A stretch of 64,000 nt of DNA from Sphingomonas glacialis (lineage in GTDB: Bacteria; Pseudomonadota; Alphaproteobacteria; Sphingomonadales; Sphingomonadaceae). Both the position numbers and the translations under genes were made by a program. This document shows positions 38,472 through 47,164 of this stretch, in pieces. Numbering within the stretch: position 1 is the stretch's first letter; each line of letters begins with the position of its first letter. The notes under the pieces are model-generated. The model saw only the letters and a list, made by a program, of their open reading frames with translations, had not been told where the DNA came from and ran no database searches. The stretch spans positions 124,001 to 188,000 of the forward strand of contig NZ_BNAQ01000001.1 in NCBI RefSeq assembly GCF_014653575.1. The letters run 5' to 3'.

Positions 38472-38620
38472 GGGAAACGCAACGACCGCCCCTTTCTACC
38501 CCCACCCGCTGGACGAACCGCCCCCGGCACCCTAAATCACGTCTAGCGTCACTCAGGCGCATCTCGACGCCGGAACCGGCGCACTGCGGGAACCACCCGC
38601 CAAAAACATAGGATCGACCG

Positions 38621-39112
38621 ATGGCCGACAAACACACCTCGCTGCAAGACCTGTTCCTCAATGCGCTCCGCCGCACTAAGACCCCGATCACGATGTTCCT
38701 CGTCAAGGGCGTCAAGCTCCAGGGCATCGTCACCTGGTTCGACAATTTCTCGGTGCTGCTCCGCCGCGACGGTCAGTCGCAGCTGATCTACAAGCACGCG
38801 ATTTCGACGATCATGCCGTCGAACACCGTCGACATCGACGCGATCGTCAATGCGGTCGGTGAGGCGCAGCGCAAGCAGCCGTTGCTGCAGGAAATCTTCC
38901 TCAACGCAGTGCGCAAGTCGGAGGACAACGTGACGATGTTCCTCGTCAACGGCGTGATGCTGCAGGGACAGATCGCGGCGTTCGACCTGTTCTGCATGTT
39001 GCTCCAGCGCGACGGCATGGCGCAGCTCGTCTACAAGCATGCGGTCTCGACGATCCAGCCCGCGCACCCCCTCAATTTGGCTGATGAAACAGCAGGTTCG
39101 GACGAAGATTGA
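38621..39112 (+). CDS. hfq: Tandem (two-domain) Hfq RNA chaperone
   Basis: 163 residues instead of the usual 70-110. Two consecutive Sm domains. Domain 1, about 8-66 ([20 protein letters not shown]), has Gln9, Asp10, Asn14, Arg17, Arg18, Lys32, Phe40 and Tyr57-Lys58-His59. Domain 2, about 89-147 ([20 protein letters not shown]), has Gln90, Glu91, Asn95, Arg98, Lys99, Met113, Phe121 and Tyr138-Lys139-His140. A linker of about 22 residues joins them and an acidic tail ([10 protein letters not shown]) ends the protein. A six-fold ring could be built from three such subunits. hflX starts inside its stop codon. Confidence 0.97.
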   Translation: MADKHTSLQDLFLNALRRTKTPITMFLVKGVKLQGIVTWFDNFSVLLRRDGQSQLIYKHAISTIMPSNTVDIDAIVNAVGEAQRKQPLLQEIFLNAVRKSEDNVTMFLVNGVMLQGQIAAFDLFCMLLQRDGMAQLVYKHAVSTIQPAHPLNLADETAGSDED

Positions 39113-40395
39113 CCACAGGTTTCGAACGTGACCGCGACGACGTAGCGCGCGGTGCCAAGGCGGTCGTCGTCTATCCCGATACCGGTGCATCGACGCGCGA
39201 CGCCGAGGCGCGGCTGGCTGAAACCGCCGGTCTCGCCATGGCGATCCATGTCGAAGTGGTCGATCGCGTCGCGATCAAGGTGCGCACGCTCCAGCCCTCG
39301 ACGCTGATCGGCAAGGGTCAGCTCGAGGCACTCGCCGCCACGGTGCGGATGGGCGAGGCCGAGCTGGTCGTGTTCGACGCAAACCTCACGCCGGTCCAGC
39401 AGCGCAACCTCGAAAAGGCGCTGTCGGCCAAGGTGATCGACCGTACCGGGCTGATCCTCGAAATCTTCGGCGAGCGCGCCGCGACCGCCGAGGGTCGCCT
39501 GCAAGTCGAGCTCGCGCATCTCGATTACCAAGCGGGGCGGCTCGTGCGGAGCTGGACCCATCTGGAACGTCAGCGCGGCGGCTTCGGCTTCCTCGGCGGC
39601 CCGGGCGAGACGCAGATCGAGGCCGACAGGCGCTTGATCCGCGACCGCATGGCGCGGCTGAAGAAGGAGCTCGAGCAAGTGTCGCGCACACGCGGCCTGC
39701 ACCGCGACCGCCGCCAGCGCGCGCCGTGGCCGGTGATCGCGCTCGTCGGCTATACCAACGCCGGAAAATCGACGCTTTTCAATCGGATGACGGGTGCTGA
39801 CGTCATGGCCGAGGATCTGCTCTTCGCGACGCTGGACCCGACGCTGCGCCAGATCGCGCTGCCGGGGATCGACAAGGCGATCCTCTCGGACACCGTCGGC
39901 TTCGTCTCCGAACTGCCGACCCAGCTCGTCGCGGCGTTCAAGGCGACGCTCGAGGAAGTGGTCTCGGCCGATCTGCTGATCCACGTCCGCGACATCGCGC
40001 ATCCCGATACGCTCGTGCAGCGCGACGATGTCGAGACCGTGTTGCGCGACATCGGCGTCGATACGTCGGTGCCGCGGATCGAAGCGTGGAACAAGCTCGA
40101 CTTGCTCGACGAAGACGAGCGTGCCGAATGGCTCGGCGAGGCCGAGCGGCGCGAGGATGTCGTGGCGATCTCTGCGCTGAGCGGGGAAGGGGTGGCGGGC
40201 CTGCTCGACACCGTTGCCGCGCTGCTGACCGCGAGCCATCGGCGCTATACGATCCTGCTCGACGCCGGCGACGGCGCGGGCGCGGCGTGGCTGCACGCGC
40301 ATGGCGACGTGCTGTCGCAATCGGTCGAAGGCGAGCAGGCGATCTACGACGTGCGGATGGCCGAGCGCGACTATGAGCGCTTCGCCCAACGCTAG
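39109..40395 (+). CDS. hflX: Ribosome-associated GTPase HflX
   Basis: 428 residues. GTPase that splits or rescues ribosomes under stress. N-terminal glycine-rich domain ([20 protein letters not shown]), [19 protein letters not shown] linker, then the G domain with G1 GYTNAGKST (about 208-216), G3 [10 protein letters not shown], and G4 NKLD. The start is a TTG (39109) that overlaps the hfq stop (TTGA), which makes coupling likely; no better start with homology is seen upstream. Order hfq-hflX is widely conserved. Confidence 0.94.
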   Translation: MTTGFERDRDDVARGAKAVVVYPDTGASTRDAEARLAETAGLAMAIHVEVVDRVAIKVRTLQPSTLIGKGQLEALAATVRMGEAELVVFDANLTPVQQRNLEKALSAKVIDRTGLILEIFGERAATAEGRLQVELAHLDYQAGRLVRSWTHLERQRGGFGFLGGPGETQIEADRRLIRDRMARLKKELEQVSRTRGLHRDRRQRAPWPVIALVGYTNAGKSTLFNRMTGADVMAEDLLFATLDPTLRQIALPGIDKAILSDTVGFVSELPTQLVAAFKATLEEVVSADLLIHVRDIAHPDTLVQRDDVETVLRDIGVDTSVPRIEAWNKLDLLDEDERAEWLGEAERREDVVAISALSGEGVAGLLDTVAALLTASHRRYTILLDAGDGAGAAWLHAHGDVLSQSVEGEQAIYDVRMAERDYERFAQR

Positions 40396-41029
40396 AGGTG
40401 TCGATCCCGCGCTGATCGCGGGCTGGGTCGCGGCGCGTTCCTGCGCACGCGGGGTTGCTGCGCCCATCGGCGATCACGGCGGCTGGCGCGTCGATACGCG
40501 CAGCGATTTGGAATGGTGCCGCTACATCTTCGCGCGCGCCGATCGGGAGATTTCGACGCTCGCGCGGACGATCGGGCGACCGCAGGTGTTCATCAAGGTT
40601 TGCGCGACCGATGCCGATATGCTGGCGCTTCTGCCGAACGACTGGGCGCTTCAGGCGCGCTGCTGGGTAATGACCGCTACGGTCGATCCGACGCACCGCC
40701 CGTTAGCTGCCGGCTATCGTCTGAGGGTCGATGAGACCGACGGCGTGATCGCCGCGACGATCGTCGCACCCGACGGAACGTTCGCGGCAAGCGGCTATGC
40801 GGCCGAGACGGCGGGGGTGTTCGCCTACGACCGGATCGTCACCAGTCCCGATCACCAACGGCGCGGTCTCGGCCATGCGGTGATGGGCGCATTACGCGGA
40901 CAGCGGCGGGATGCGGCCTCGCGCGAAATCCTCGTCGCGACCGATCAGGGAAGGGCGCTCTACACCAGCCTCGGCTGGACCGTGCAGAGTGCCTATGCGA
41001 GCGCGCTTAGTCCTGCCGTATACGCTTGA
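40373..41029 (+). CDS. GNAT-family N-acetyltransferase
   Basis: 218 residues. ATG 40373 lies 23 bp inside the 3' end of hflX. The N-terminal ~115 residues (VAPIGDHGGWRVDTRSDLEW, CRYIFARADREISTLARTIG) resemble a second, degenerate fold. The C-terminal half is GNAT: YDRIVTSPDHQRRGLGHAVMGALRG carries the acetyl-CoA loop (Q-R-R-G-L-G), then LVATDQGRALYTSLGWTVQS. Substrate unknown. Its 3' end overlaps convergent mazG by 23 bp. Confidence 0.88.
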   Translation: MSASPNARGVDPALIAGWVAARSCARGVAAPIGDHGGWRVDTRSDLEWCRYIFARADREISTLARTIGRPQVFIKVCATDADMLALLPNDWALQARCWVMTATVDPTHRPLAAGYRLRVDETDGVIAATIVAPDGTFAASGYAAETAGVFAYDRIVTSPDHQRRGLGHAVMGALRGQRRDAASREILVATDQGRALYTSLGWTVQSAYASALSPAVYA

Positions 41030-41753
41030 TCGACTGCCACAGCGCTTCCTTCTCTTCGAGCGACAGCGCCGCGAAACCATCGCCCGCTGCGCTCTCCATC
41101 GCCTTGAAGCGCTGCTCGAACTTCGCATTGCCGCGGCGTAGCGCGGCCTCCGGGTCGACCCCGAGCTTGCGCGCCCAATTCACGACCGAGAACAGCAAGT
41201 CGCCGATCTCGTCCTCGCGCTCGTCGTGCGTCGCCGCTGCCTCGACCTCCGCGATTTCCTCGTGGATCTTCGCGCGCGGGCCTTCGGTATCGGGCCAGTC
41301 GAACCCGGTCCGCGCCGCGCGCTTCTGCAGTTTTTCGGCGCGGAGTAGCGCGGGCAGGCCGACCGCGACGCCGTCGAGCGCACCGCCGGCCCCCTTTGCG
41401 GCGCGTTCCTCGGCCTTGATCTGTTCCCAGCGCTGGTGCCCGCCGTTGGCGGCATCGCCGAAGATGTGCGGATGGCGGCGCTCCATCTTGTCGCTGATCG
41501 CGGCGACCACGTCGGGCAGCGCGAACAGGCCGGCTTCCTCGGCGATCCGGCTGTGGAACACGACCTGGAGCAAGAGGTCGCCGAGCTCGTCCTTGAGATC
41601 GGCCATGTCGTCGCGCGCGATCGCGTCGGCGACTTCATAGGCCTCTTCGATCGTATACGGCGCGATGCTCGCGAAATCCTGCGCGACGTCCCATTCGCAG
41701 CCCGTCGCCGGATCGCGCAGCCGTGCCATGATGGCAACGAGCCGCGCGATCAC
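41007..41753 (-). CDS. mazG: Nucleoside triphosphate pyrophosphohydrolase MazG
   Basis: 248 residues. Hydrolyses NTPs to NMP and PPi. Two MazG domains: the first has the metal motif EEAYE and ELGDLL (about 36-60), the second has HEEIAEVE and EIGDLLF (about 170-195). The linker ALDGVAVGLPALLRAEKLQK is typical. The start is GTG 41753. The hfq-hflX-mazG cluster is conserved, but here mazG is convergent and overlaps the GNAT gene. Confidence 0.95.
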   Translation of the reverse strand: MIARLVAIMARLRDPATGCEWDVAQDFASIAPYTIEEAYEVADAIARDDMADLKDELGDLLLQVVFHSRIAEEAGLFALPDVVAAISDKMERRHPHIFGDAANGGHQRWEQIKAEERAAKGAGGALDGVAVGLPALLRAEKLQKRAARTGFDWPDTEGPRAKIHEEIAEVEAAATHDEREDEIGDLLFSVVNWARKLGVDPEAALRRGNAKFEQRFKAMESAAGDGFAALSLEEKEALWQSIKRIRQD

Positions 41754-41937
41754 CGCACAATCCTGTCGAAGCGGATGTCGAGTCTCCGAGCGGAACGGGG
41801 GCGATGCATAGTGATATCGAACTCGCGGCTAGAACCAGGCGCGAGAGTCCCGCGCACGGCCTTCCGTATCGCAGGACGCAGGCGAAGGCGATCTCTTCCC
41901 CGCGCGCTCCGAACCGCACCGGCGCGAGGCGCGATGC

Positions 41938-42618
41938 TCAATGACGAACCGGCGTGCGATCCCGGCTCGACGCCTGACCCAATCCGCTGGGGACAGGGCG
42001 CGTGGCATCGAACTCGCCATCCAGCAGCACCGCCTGCGCTTGCCGCGCCAAGGTCCGGACATTGCCCGTCCTTGCGTCGCGCAACAGCTCCGCCGCGGCT
42101 TGCCCCTGTGGCCAGCTCCCCAGGCCCGAGCGCGCATTGATGTGCCCCGCGCGCCCGATATCGACGAGCCCCGAACCCCATTTGCGCGCCAGCGCCTGCG
42201 ACTCCTCGATCGTGGCATAAGGATCGTCTTCGCTCGCAACGAGCAGCGAAACGAACGGCAAGGCCCGGCGCGGATCGTTCCCGAAGCACGCGATACGCGG
42301 ATCGAGCGCGGCGCGCTCGGTCGCGGGCGGCGCGACGAGCAGGGCTCCCAAGACCGACGACGCGCCGCTTGGGCCGGAGGCGTTGGCCCACCACGTGACA
42401 GCCTGGCAACCCAGGCTGTGCGCCACCAACACGACCGGCCCGCGCGCCGCAGCGACCGCTTGATCGATCCGGCTCATCCAGACCGTCCGGTTGGGATTAT
42501 CCCAGTCGCCGAGATCGATCCGATGCGTATCGCGCCGTTCGCGCTCCCAGCGCGTCTGCCAATGGTCATCGCTCGAACCGAGCAATCCAGGGACGGTGAG
42601 AAGGATCGGCTGGATCAT
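41938..42618 (-). CDS. RBBP9/YdeN-family serine hydrolase
   Basis: 226 residues from ATG 42618 (4 extra upstream codons are possible). Alpha/beta-hydrolase: ILLTVPGLLGSSDDHWQTRWE at the N-terminus, the nucleophile elbow LVAHSLGCQAVTWW (G-x-S-x-G variant, Ser72 by count), LLVASEDDPYATIEES with the acid, and GHINARSGLGSWPQG with the catalytic histidine. The C-terminus is extended by about 40 basic residues. Substrate unknown. The 243-bp gap upstream holds the dif-like site. Confidence 0.88.
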   Translation of the reverse strand: MIQPILLTVPGLLGSSDDHWQTRWERERRDTHRIDLGDWDNPNRTVWMSRIDQAVAAARGPVVLVAHSLGCQAVTWWANASGPSGASSVLGALLVAPPATERAALDPRIACFGNDPRRALPFVSLLVASEDDPYATIEESQALARKWGSGLVDIGRAGHINARSGLGSWPQGQAAAELLRDARTGNVRTLARQAQAVLLDGEFDATRPVPSGLGQASSRDRTPVRH

Positions 42619-42812
42619 GCGGCGATCCACAGATCAGTTGAGCGCGGCGCGTTTATGCATTCAGGCATTTGGTAAGCACGGGGGCATCATCAAATCCGAT
42701 CTCAATGGTAGGATATGATCTCGCTTATCGCGTGGTGCCGCAAAGGCCGCTTTCTTCGGGGGGCTAAAGCTGGACTTTGCCGGTCCGGCCTCGCTGAAGC
42801 GGGGCAACCTGC

Positions 42813-42840
42813 AAGTCCGATAATATACATTATGTTAAGT
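42813..42840 (+). other. Candidate dif site (XerCD chromosome-dimer resolution site)
   Basis: 28 bp: left arm AAGTCCGATAA, centre TATACA, right arm TTATGTTAAGT. The right arm matches the E. coli XerD arm TTATGTTAAAT at 10 of 11 bases; the left arm ends in the conserved GATAA/CATAA core. The 6-bp spacer between ATAA and TTAT fits dif architecture. It lies in the intergenic gap between the hydrolase and the 60-residue gene. GGGNAGGG (KOPS-type) motifs seen elsewhere mostly point toward it. This marks the replication terminus region. Confidence 0.82.
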
Positions 42841-42873
42841 TTACGCCAATCTCGCGCAACAGTCGGCGTCGGC

Positions 42874-43056
42874 TCAAGCGCTCGTGGTCGCACCCTGCCA
42901 AAGCGTCACGACGATAAGCAGCACCCCGAAAATCGCCACCCATGCCAGCGCCATCTTGATCGCATCGCCCATTGGCAGACGCCGCGCGGCAAGCGCGCTC
43001 AGCGGCAGGATCAGCACGAGGACATACAGCACGATCGTCATCGCGCCGTCGCTCAC
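42874..43056 (-). CDS. Small membrane protein
   Basis: 60 residues with two hydrophobic helices (TIVLYVLVLILPLSALAA, about 7-24, and ALAWVAIFGVLLIVVTLW, about 36-53). Start GTG 43056 overlaps the stop of the MBL gene (GTGA), and it reads as the last gene of the metG transcript. Function unknown; the overlapping plus-strand frame at 42715-43080 is not credible. It is the gene nearest the dif site (34 bp). Confidence 0.7.
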   Translation of the reverse strand: MSDGAMTIVLYVLVLILPLSALAARRLPMGDAIKMALAWVAIFGVLLIVVTLWQGATTSA

Positions 43057-43817
43057 AGTGCCCGTTCCAATCCGTCATAGCCCGGCTCGACGCCCGGCGG
43101 CAGTTCGGCGACGAGCGTGGCGTAATCCATCGACTGGTCCATGTGGGTCAGCACGGTGTGACCGGGCCGGAACGCCTCGACCCAGCCCAGCACGCTCGGC
43201 AAATCGGCATGCGACGGATGCGGACGTCGGCGCAGCGCATCGACCACCCACAAATCGACCCCTTGATACAGTGTCGCCATATCGGGCGTCATCGCGCTGA
43301 AATCGGTCGCATATCCGATCGATCCCGCTGCGCTGTCGAAGCGCAGTCCGGCCGAGACGAACGGTCCATGCGGCTGCTCGACGGTCGAGACGGTAATATC
43401 GCCGATCGTGATCGAGTCGGGCAGTGCCTCGATCGCCACGGTCGGCGGATAGCCGTCATGCCCGCGAAAGACATAGCTGAAGCGGCGTTCGAGCATTGCC
43501 TTGAGGTCAGGCCGCGCAAGCCCACGGACCGGGCGCCCCATCGCGTGGAACACCTGGCGCAGGTCGTCGATGCCATGCGTGTGGTCGGCATGATCGTGCG
43601 TCCAGATCACCGCGTCGAGCGTGTCGACTCCCGCCGCCAGCAACTGCTCGCGCATGTCGGGTCCGGTATCGACCAGGATCCGCGTCGTCGCGCTCTCGAT
43701 CAGGATCGACGCGCGCAGCCGGCGGTTGCGTGGATTGGTCGGGTCGCATGCGCCCCAGTCGTTGCCAATCCGCGGGACCCCGGAGGAGGTTCCCGAACCG
43801 AGGATCCGCACCTTCAT
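43053..43817 (-). CDS. MBL-fold metallohydrolase (PhnP-like)
   Basis: 254 residues. Metallo-beta-lactamase fold with the H-x-H-x-D-H site at His74-x-His76-x-Asp78-His79 (THDHADHTHG) and GSGTSSGVPRIG near the N-terminus. HPSHADLP and VLTHMDQSMD supply later metal ligands. Start ATG 43817 overlaps the tatD stop (ATGA). Members hydrolyse cyclic phosphodiesters or related compounds; the substrate here is not known. Confidence 0.88.
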   Translation of the reverse strand: MKVRILGSGTSSGVPRIGNDWGACDPTNPRNRRLRASILIESATTRILVDTGPDMREQLLAAGVDTLDAVIWTHDHADHTHGIDDLRQVFHAMGRPVRGLARPDLKAMLERRFSYVFRGHDGYPPTVAIEALPDSITIGDITVSTVEQPHGPFVSAGLRFDSAAGSIGYATDFSAMTPDMATLYQGVDLWVVDALRRRPHPSHADLPSVLGWVEAFRPGHTVLTHMDQSMDYATLVAELPPGVEPGYDGLERAL

Positions 43818-44590
43818 AGGCGCGTCTTGGTGAACAAAGCGTGAAAGTTCTCGGCGGTCGCGGCGGCCAGCGTTTCGAGCGCCTCGCCGCGCAACTGCGC
43901 GAGGAACGCCGCGGTATCGGCGACGAACGCAGGCTCGCCGGTCTTCCCGCGATGCGGCACCGGCGCGAGGAACGGCGCATCGGTCTCGATCAACAGCCGG
44001 TCGAGCGGCAACCGCGCCGCGGTTTCCTGCAGGTCCTTGGCGTTCTTGAAGGTCACGATCCCCGAGATCGAGATATAGCAGCCGATCTCGAGCGCGATAT
44101 CGGCGAACGCCCCGCTCGCGGTGAAGCAATGGATGACGGCGGGATAGGCCCCCTTCCCCATCTCCTCGCGCATGATCTCGGCGGTATCGTCCTCGGCGTC
44201 GCGCGTGTGGACGACGAGCGGCAGCTGCGTCTCGCGCGCCGCCGCGATGTGCGCGCGGAAGCTCGCGCGCTGCCGGTCGCGATCACTGTGATCATAGAAG
44301 TAATCGAGCCCGCTCTCGCCGATCCCGACGACGCGCGGGTGCTGCGCGCGCTCGACCAGTCGCGCGGTGCCGATATCGGGATGCTGGTCGGCCTCGTGCG
44401 GATGGATGCCGACGGTCGCCCAGACGTCGCTTTCGCGCTCGGCCGTGGCGATCACCGCATCCCACTCGCTCTCGCGCGTCGCGATGTTGAGCATCGCATG
44501 GACGCCGCGCGCACGGGCGCGGGCGAGCACGTCCTGCTGCCCCTCGACCAGGCCCTTGTAATTGAGGTGGCAATGGCTGTCGGCGAACAT
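43814..44590 (-). CDS. tatD: TatD-family metal-dependent hydrolase
   Basis: 258 residues. TIM-barrel DNase of the TatD/YcfH group: ADSHCHLNY with the His6/His8 pair, GIHPHEADQH (His near 67), IGESGLDYFYDH (Glu near 95), and LLIETDAPFLAP (Asp near 207). Its proposed role is DNA or RNA processing. Position between metG and the MBL gene and the 1-base overlap with the metG stop (TGATG) show a single transcript. Confidence 0.93.
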   Translation of the reverse strand: MFADSHCHLNYKGLVEGQQDVLARARARGVHAMLNIATRESEWDAVIATAERESDVWATVGIHPHEADQHPDIGTARLVERAQHPRVVGIGESGLDYFYDHSDRDRQRASFRAHIAAARETQLPLVVHTRDAEDDTAEIMREEMGKGAYPAVIHCFTASGAFADIALEIGCYISISGIVTFKNAKDLQETAARLPLDRLLIETDAPFLAPVPHRGKTGEPAFVADTAAFLAQLRGEALETLAAATAENFHALFTKTRL

Positions 44591-46131
44591 CAGGCCTCCA
44601 CCGCCGGGGCTTCGAGCCGCGGAAACACCCCCGCCGGCGCCGGCAGCGTCAACCCCGGCGCGAGCGGATGGCCGAGCGCTTCGAAGCTGCGCGCGTCGGG
44701 GGTTTGCGCAAGCAGATCGAGCAGTTTGTCCGCACCGCCCGGGATCGCCCAGCGCGCGAGGATCGCGATCCGGCGGATCGCCTCGGCGGCGTGATAGAGG
44801 ATCGTGTCGGCACGGATCGGATCGGTCTTGCGCACGCTCCACGGCGCCTGATCGGCGAAATATTGGTTGGCATCGCGCGCCGCGGACCAGATCGCCTCGA
44901 GCGCGTTATGCAGCGCAAGGTCGGTCATCGCGCTGTGCATACCGGTCTCGGCCGCCGCGACGCTCGCGATCAGCTCGTCTTCCGCCGCGGTCCGCGTGCC
45001 CATCGCCGGAACGACGCCGCCGCACGCCTTGGCGATGATCGACAGGCACCGCTGCGCGAGATTCCCGAGATTGTTGGCGAGATCGGCGTTGCAGCGCGTG
45101 ACGATCGCCTCTTCCGAATAGCTGCCGTCCTGCCCGAAGCTGACTTCGCGTAGCAGGAAATAGCGCAGCGCATCGACACCGAAGCGCGTCGCCAGTTCCA
45201 TCGGATCGGTCACGTTGCCGACCGACTTCGACATCTTCTCGCCGCGGTTTAGCAGGAAGCCGTGCCCGAACACCGCGCGCGGCAGCGAAATGTTCGCGCT
45301 CATCAGGAAGGCCGGCCAGTAAACCGCATGAAATCGCACGATATCCTTGCCGATGATGTGCAGATGCGCGGGCCAGAAGGTCTCGTACAATTCGACATCG
45401 TCGGGATAGCCGACGCCCGTCAGATAATTGGTCAACGCGTCGACCCACACGTACATGACGTGACCGGGGCTCCCGGGTACCGGCACGCCCCAGTCGAAGC
45501 TAGTGCGCGAGACCGAAAGATCCGAGAGCCCACCCTCGACGAAGCGCAGGATTTCGTTGCGGCGCGCCTCGGGGCGAATGAAGTCCGGGTTCGCGGCGTA
45601 GAAATCGAGCAGCGGCTGCTGGTATTTGGAGAGCTTGAAGAACCACGTCTCCTCGGCGGTCCATTCGACCGGTGTGCCCTGTGGCGACAGCTTGGCGCCA
45701 CCCTCGCCCTCGACGAGCTCCTTTTCGTCGTAAAACGCTTCGTCACGGACCGAGTACCAACCCTCGTAGCGGTCGAGATACAGGTCGCCAGCCGCCTCCA
45801 TCGCGCGCCAGATCGCCTGGCTGGCGCGGTAGTGATCCTCGTCGCTGGTGCGGATGAAGCGATCGTACGAGATATCAAGCGCGTCGGCCATCGCCTTGAA
45901 ATACCCGCTCATCTCGTCGGCAAGCGCGCGGGGCGTCAGATCGCGCTTGCGCGCTTCCTGGACCATCTTGAGACCATGTTCGTCGGTCCCGGTCTGGAAG
46001 CGGACTTCGCGGCCCAACTGGCGCTGGTAGCGCGCGATCGCATCGGTCGCGATCGCCTCATAGGCGTGGCCGACATGCGGGCGGCCGTTGGGGTAGCTGA
46101 TCGCGGTCGTGATATAATAGGGGTCGGTCAT
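44590..46131 (-). CDS. metG: Methionyl-tRNA synthetase
   Basis: 513 residues, a short MetRS without the C-terminal tRNA-binding domain. Class I motifs: PHVGHAYEA (HIGH motif, His19-His22) and EKMSKSVGN (KMSKS motif at 299-303). The C-terminal anticodon-binding helical domain begins near 375. The zinc-knuckle cysteines of the long forms are absent, as in other one-knuckle-less enzymes. ATG 46131 is 55 bp after holB. Translation is coupled to tatD by a one-base overlap. Confidence 0.97.
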   Translation of the reverse strand: MTDPYYITTAISYPNGRPHVGHAYEAIATDAIARYQRQLGREVRFQTGTDEHGLKMVQEARKRDLTPRALADEMSGYFKAMADALDISYDRFIRTSDEDHYRASQAIWRAMEAAGDLYLDRYEGWYSVRDEAFYDEKELVEGEGGAKLSPQGTPVEWTAEETWFFKLSKYQQPLLDFYAANPDFIRPEARRNEILRFVEGGLSDLSVSRTSFDWGVPVPGSPGHVMYVWVDALTNYLTGVGYPDDVELYETFWPAHLHIIGKDIVRFHAVYWPAFLMSANISLPRAVFGHGFLLNRGEKMSKSVGNVTDPMELATRFGVDALRYFLLREVSFGQDGSYSEEAIVTRCNADLANNLGNLAQRCLSIIAKACGGVVPAMGTRTAAEDELIASVAAAETGMHSAMTDLALHNALEAIWSAARDANQYFADQAPWSVRKTDPIRADTILYHAAEAIRRIAILARWAIPGGADKLLDLLAQTPDARSFEALGHPLAPGLTLPAPAGVFPRLEAPAVEA

Positions 46132-46186
46132 GCGCGCCTCCTAGGGCATCCGCGCGCGATATTGAAGCCTCGCCGCGGTGCCAGCG

Positions 46187-47164
46187 TTACGCGGCGAGCC
46201 GGGCGACGATCCCCGCCATTTCATAGACGGTCGCCTGCGCATCGAGCGTCAGCGCGCGCGCGGTCGCGGCCAGCTCGCGCGCGGCGTCATACCCGTCGAG
46301 CGCGATCCGCAGGCGTTCGCCTTGGCGCTCGGCAGCGTGCGCCGCGATGAACGCCGGTGCCCGGTCGAGAAACGCCTCGTAGCGCTTCTGCGCGGCTTTC
46401 AGCGCGAGCGACTTGGCGAGCCGGACGCGGCGGCCGTTGCCCGGGTCGCCCTCCCGCGCGATCACCGCGAGCGCCTGGTCGAGTGCTGCGAGATCGAGCC
46501 CCGCAAAACCGAGCGCGCGTCCCGGCGAGCCATGCGCGACGCCGACGAGCGCGGTCAGTTCGGCCGGATCGGCGCTCGGCAGCAGATGCTCGAGCACCGA
46601 CGTCATGGAGGCGTCGCCCAGCGGATCGAAGCGCAGCTGGCGGCAGCGCGAGCGGATCGTCGGGAGCAACCGGCCCGGCGCATGGCTGATCAGCAGGAAG
46701 ATCGTCCCCTGCGGCGGCTCTTCGAGGTTCTTGAGCAAGGCATTCGACGCGCCCGGCCGCTCGAGGTCATCGACCGAGTCGATGATCACGACGCGCCGGT
46801 CCGACATCGACGGCCGCGTCGCGAACATCGGCCCGAGCGCGCGAACCTGCGCGATCGGGATACTCCGCGCCAGATCGAGCCCGGTCTTGTCGCCGTCCTT
46901 GGGCTGGCGGGTCAGTTCGCGATAGTCGGGATGCGAGCCGGCGGCGATCAGCTTGCGCTGCGTGTCGCTCTCGGGAACGTCGAAACCGGGCGGCAAGTCC
47001 GCCCCCGTCCCTTGCGCGAGCAAGCGCAGCGCCGCGGCGCGCGCGAAGGTCGCTTTGCCGATCCCCTCGGGGCCGGCGAACAGCCAAGCATGGTGCAGCG
47101 CGCCGCTCGCCATTGCGGCAGCGAACGCCTGATGCGCGGCGTCGTTGCCGAGCGGCAGCGTCAT
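46187..47164 (-). CDS. holB: DNA polymerase III subunit delta'
   Basis: 325 residues. Clamp-loader AAA+ subunit. LFAGPEGIGKATFARAAALRL carries the P-loop-like segment near 28-48. A typical zinc-binding insertion is not obvious. GASNALLKNLEEPPQGTIFLLI (about 135-156) with PGRLLPTIRSRCRQLRF is the family core (the S-R-C sensor). It overlaps tmk by 4 bp (ATGA). Confidence 0.95.
   Translation of the reverse strand: MTLPLGNDAAHQAFAAAMASGALHHAWLFAGPEGIGKATFARAAALRLLAQGTGADLPPGFDVPESDTQRKLIAAGSHPDYRELTRQPKDGDKTGLDLARSIPIAQVRALGPMFATRPSMSDRRVVIIDSVDDLERPGASNALLKNLEEPPQGTIFLLISHAPGRLLPTIRSRCRQLRFDPLGDASMTSVLEHLLPSADPAELTALVGVAHGSPGRALGFAGLDLAALDQALAVIAREGDPGNGRRVRLAKSLALKAAQKRYEAFLDRAPAFIAAHAAERQGERLRIALDGYDAARELAATARALTLDAQATVYEMAGIVARLAA

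Noticed and set aside
42715..43080. 121-codon plus-strand frame around the dif-like site
   Set aside because: Low-complexity, charged product; the 60-residue minus-strand frame with coupled start and clear helices is more convincing.
46132..46186. Methionine-related riboswitch before metG
   Set aside because: Gap is only 55 bp and has no SAM-type conserved core.
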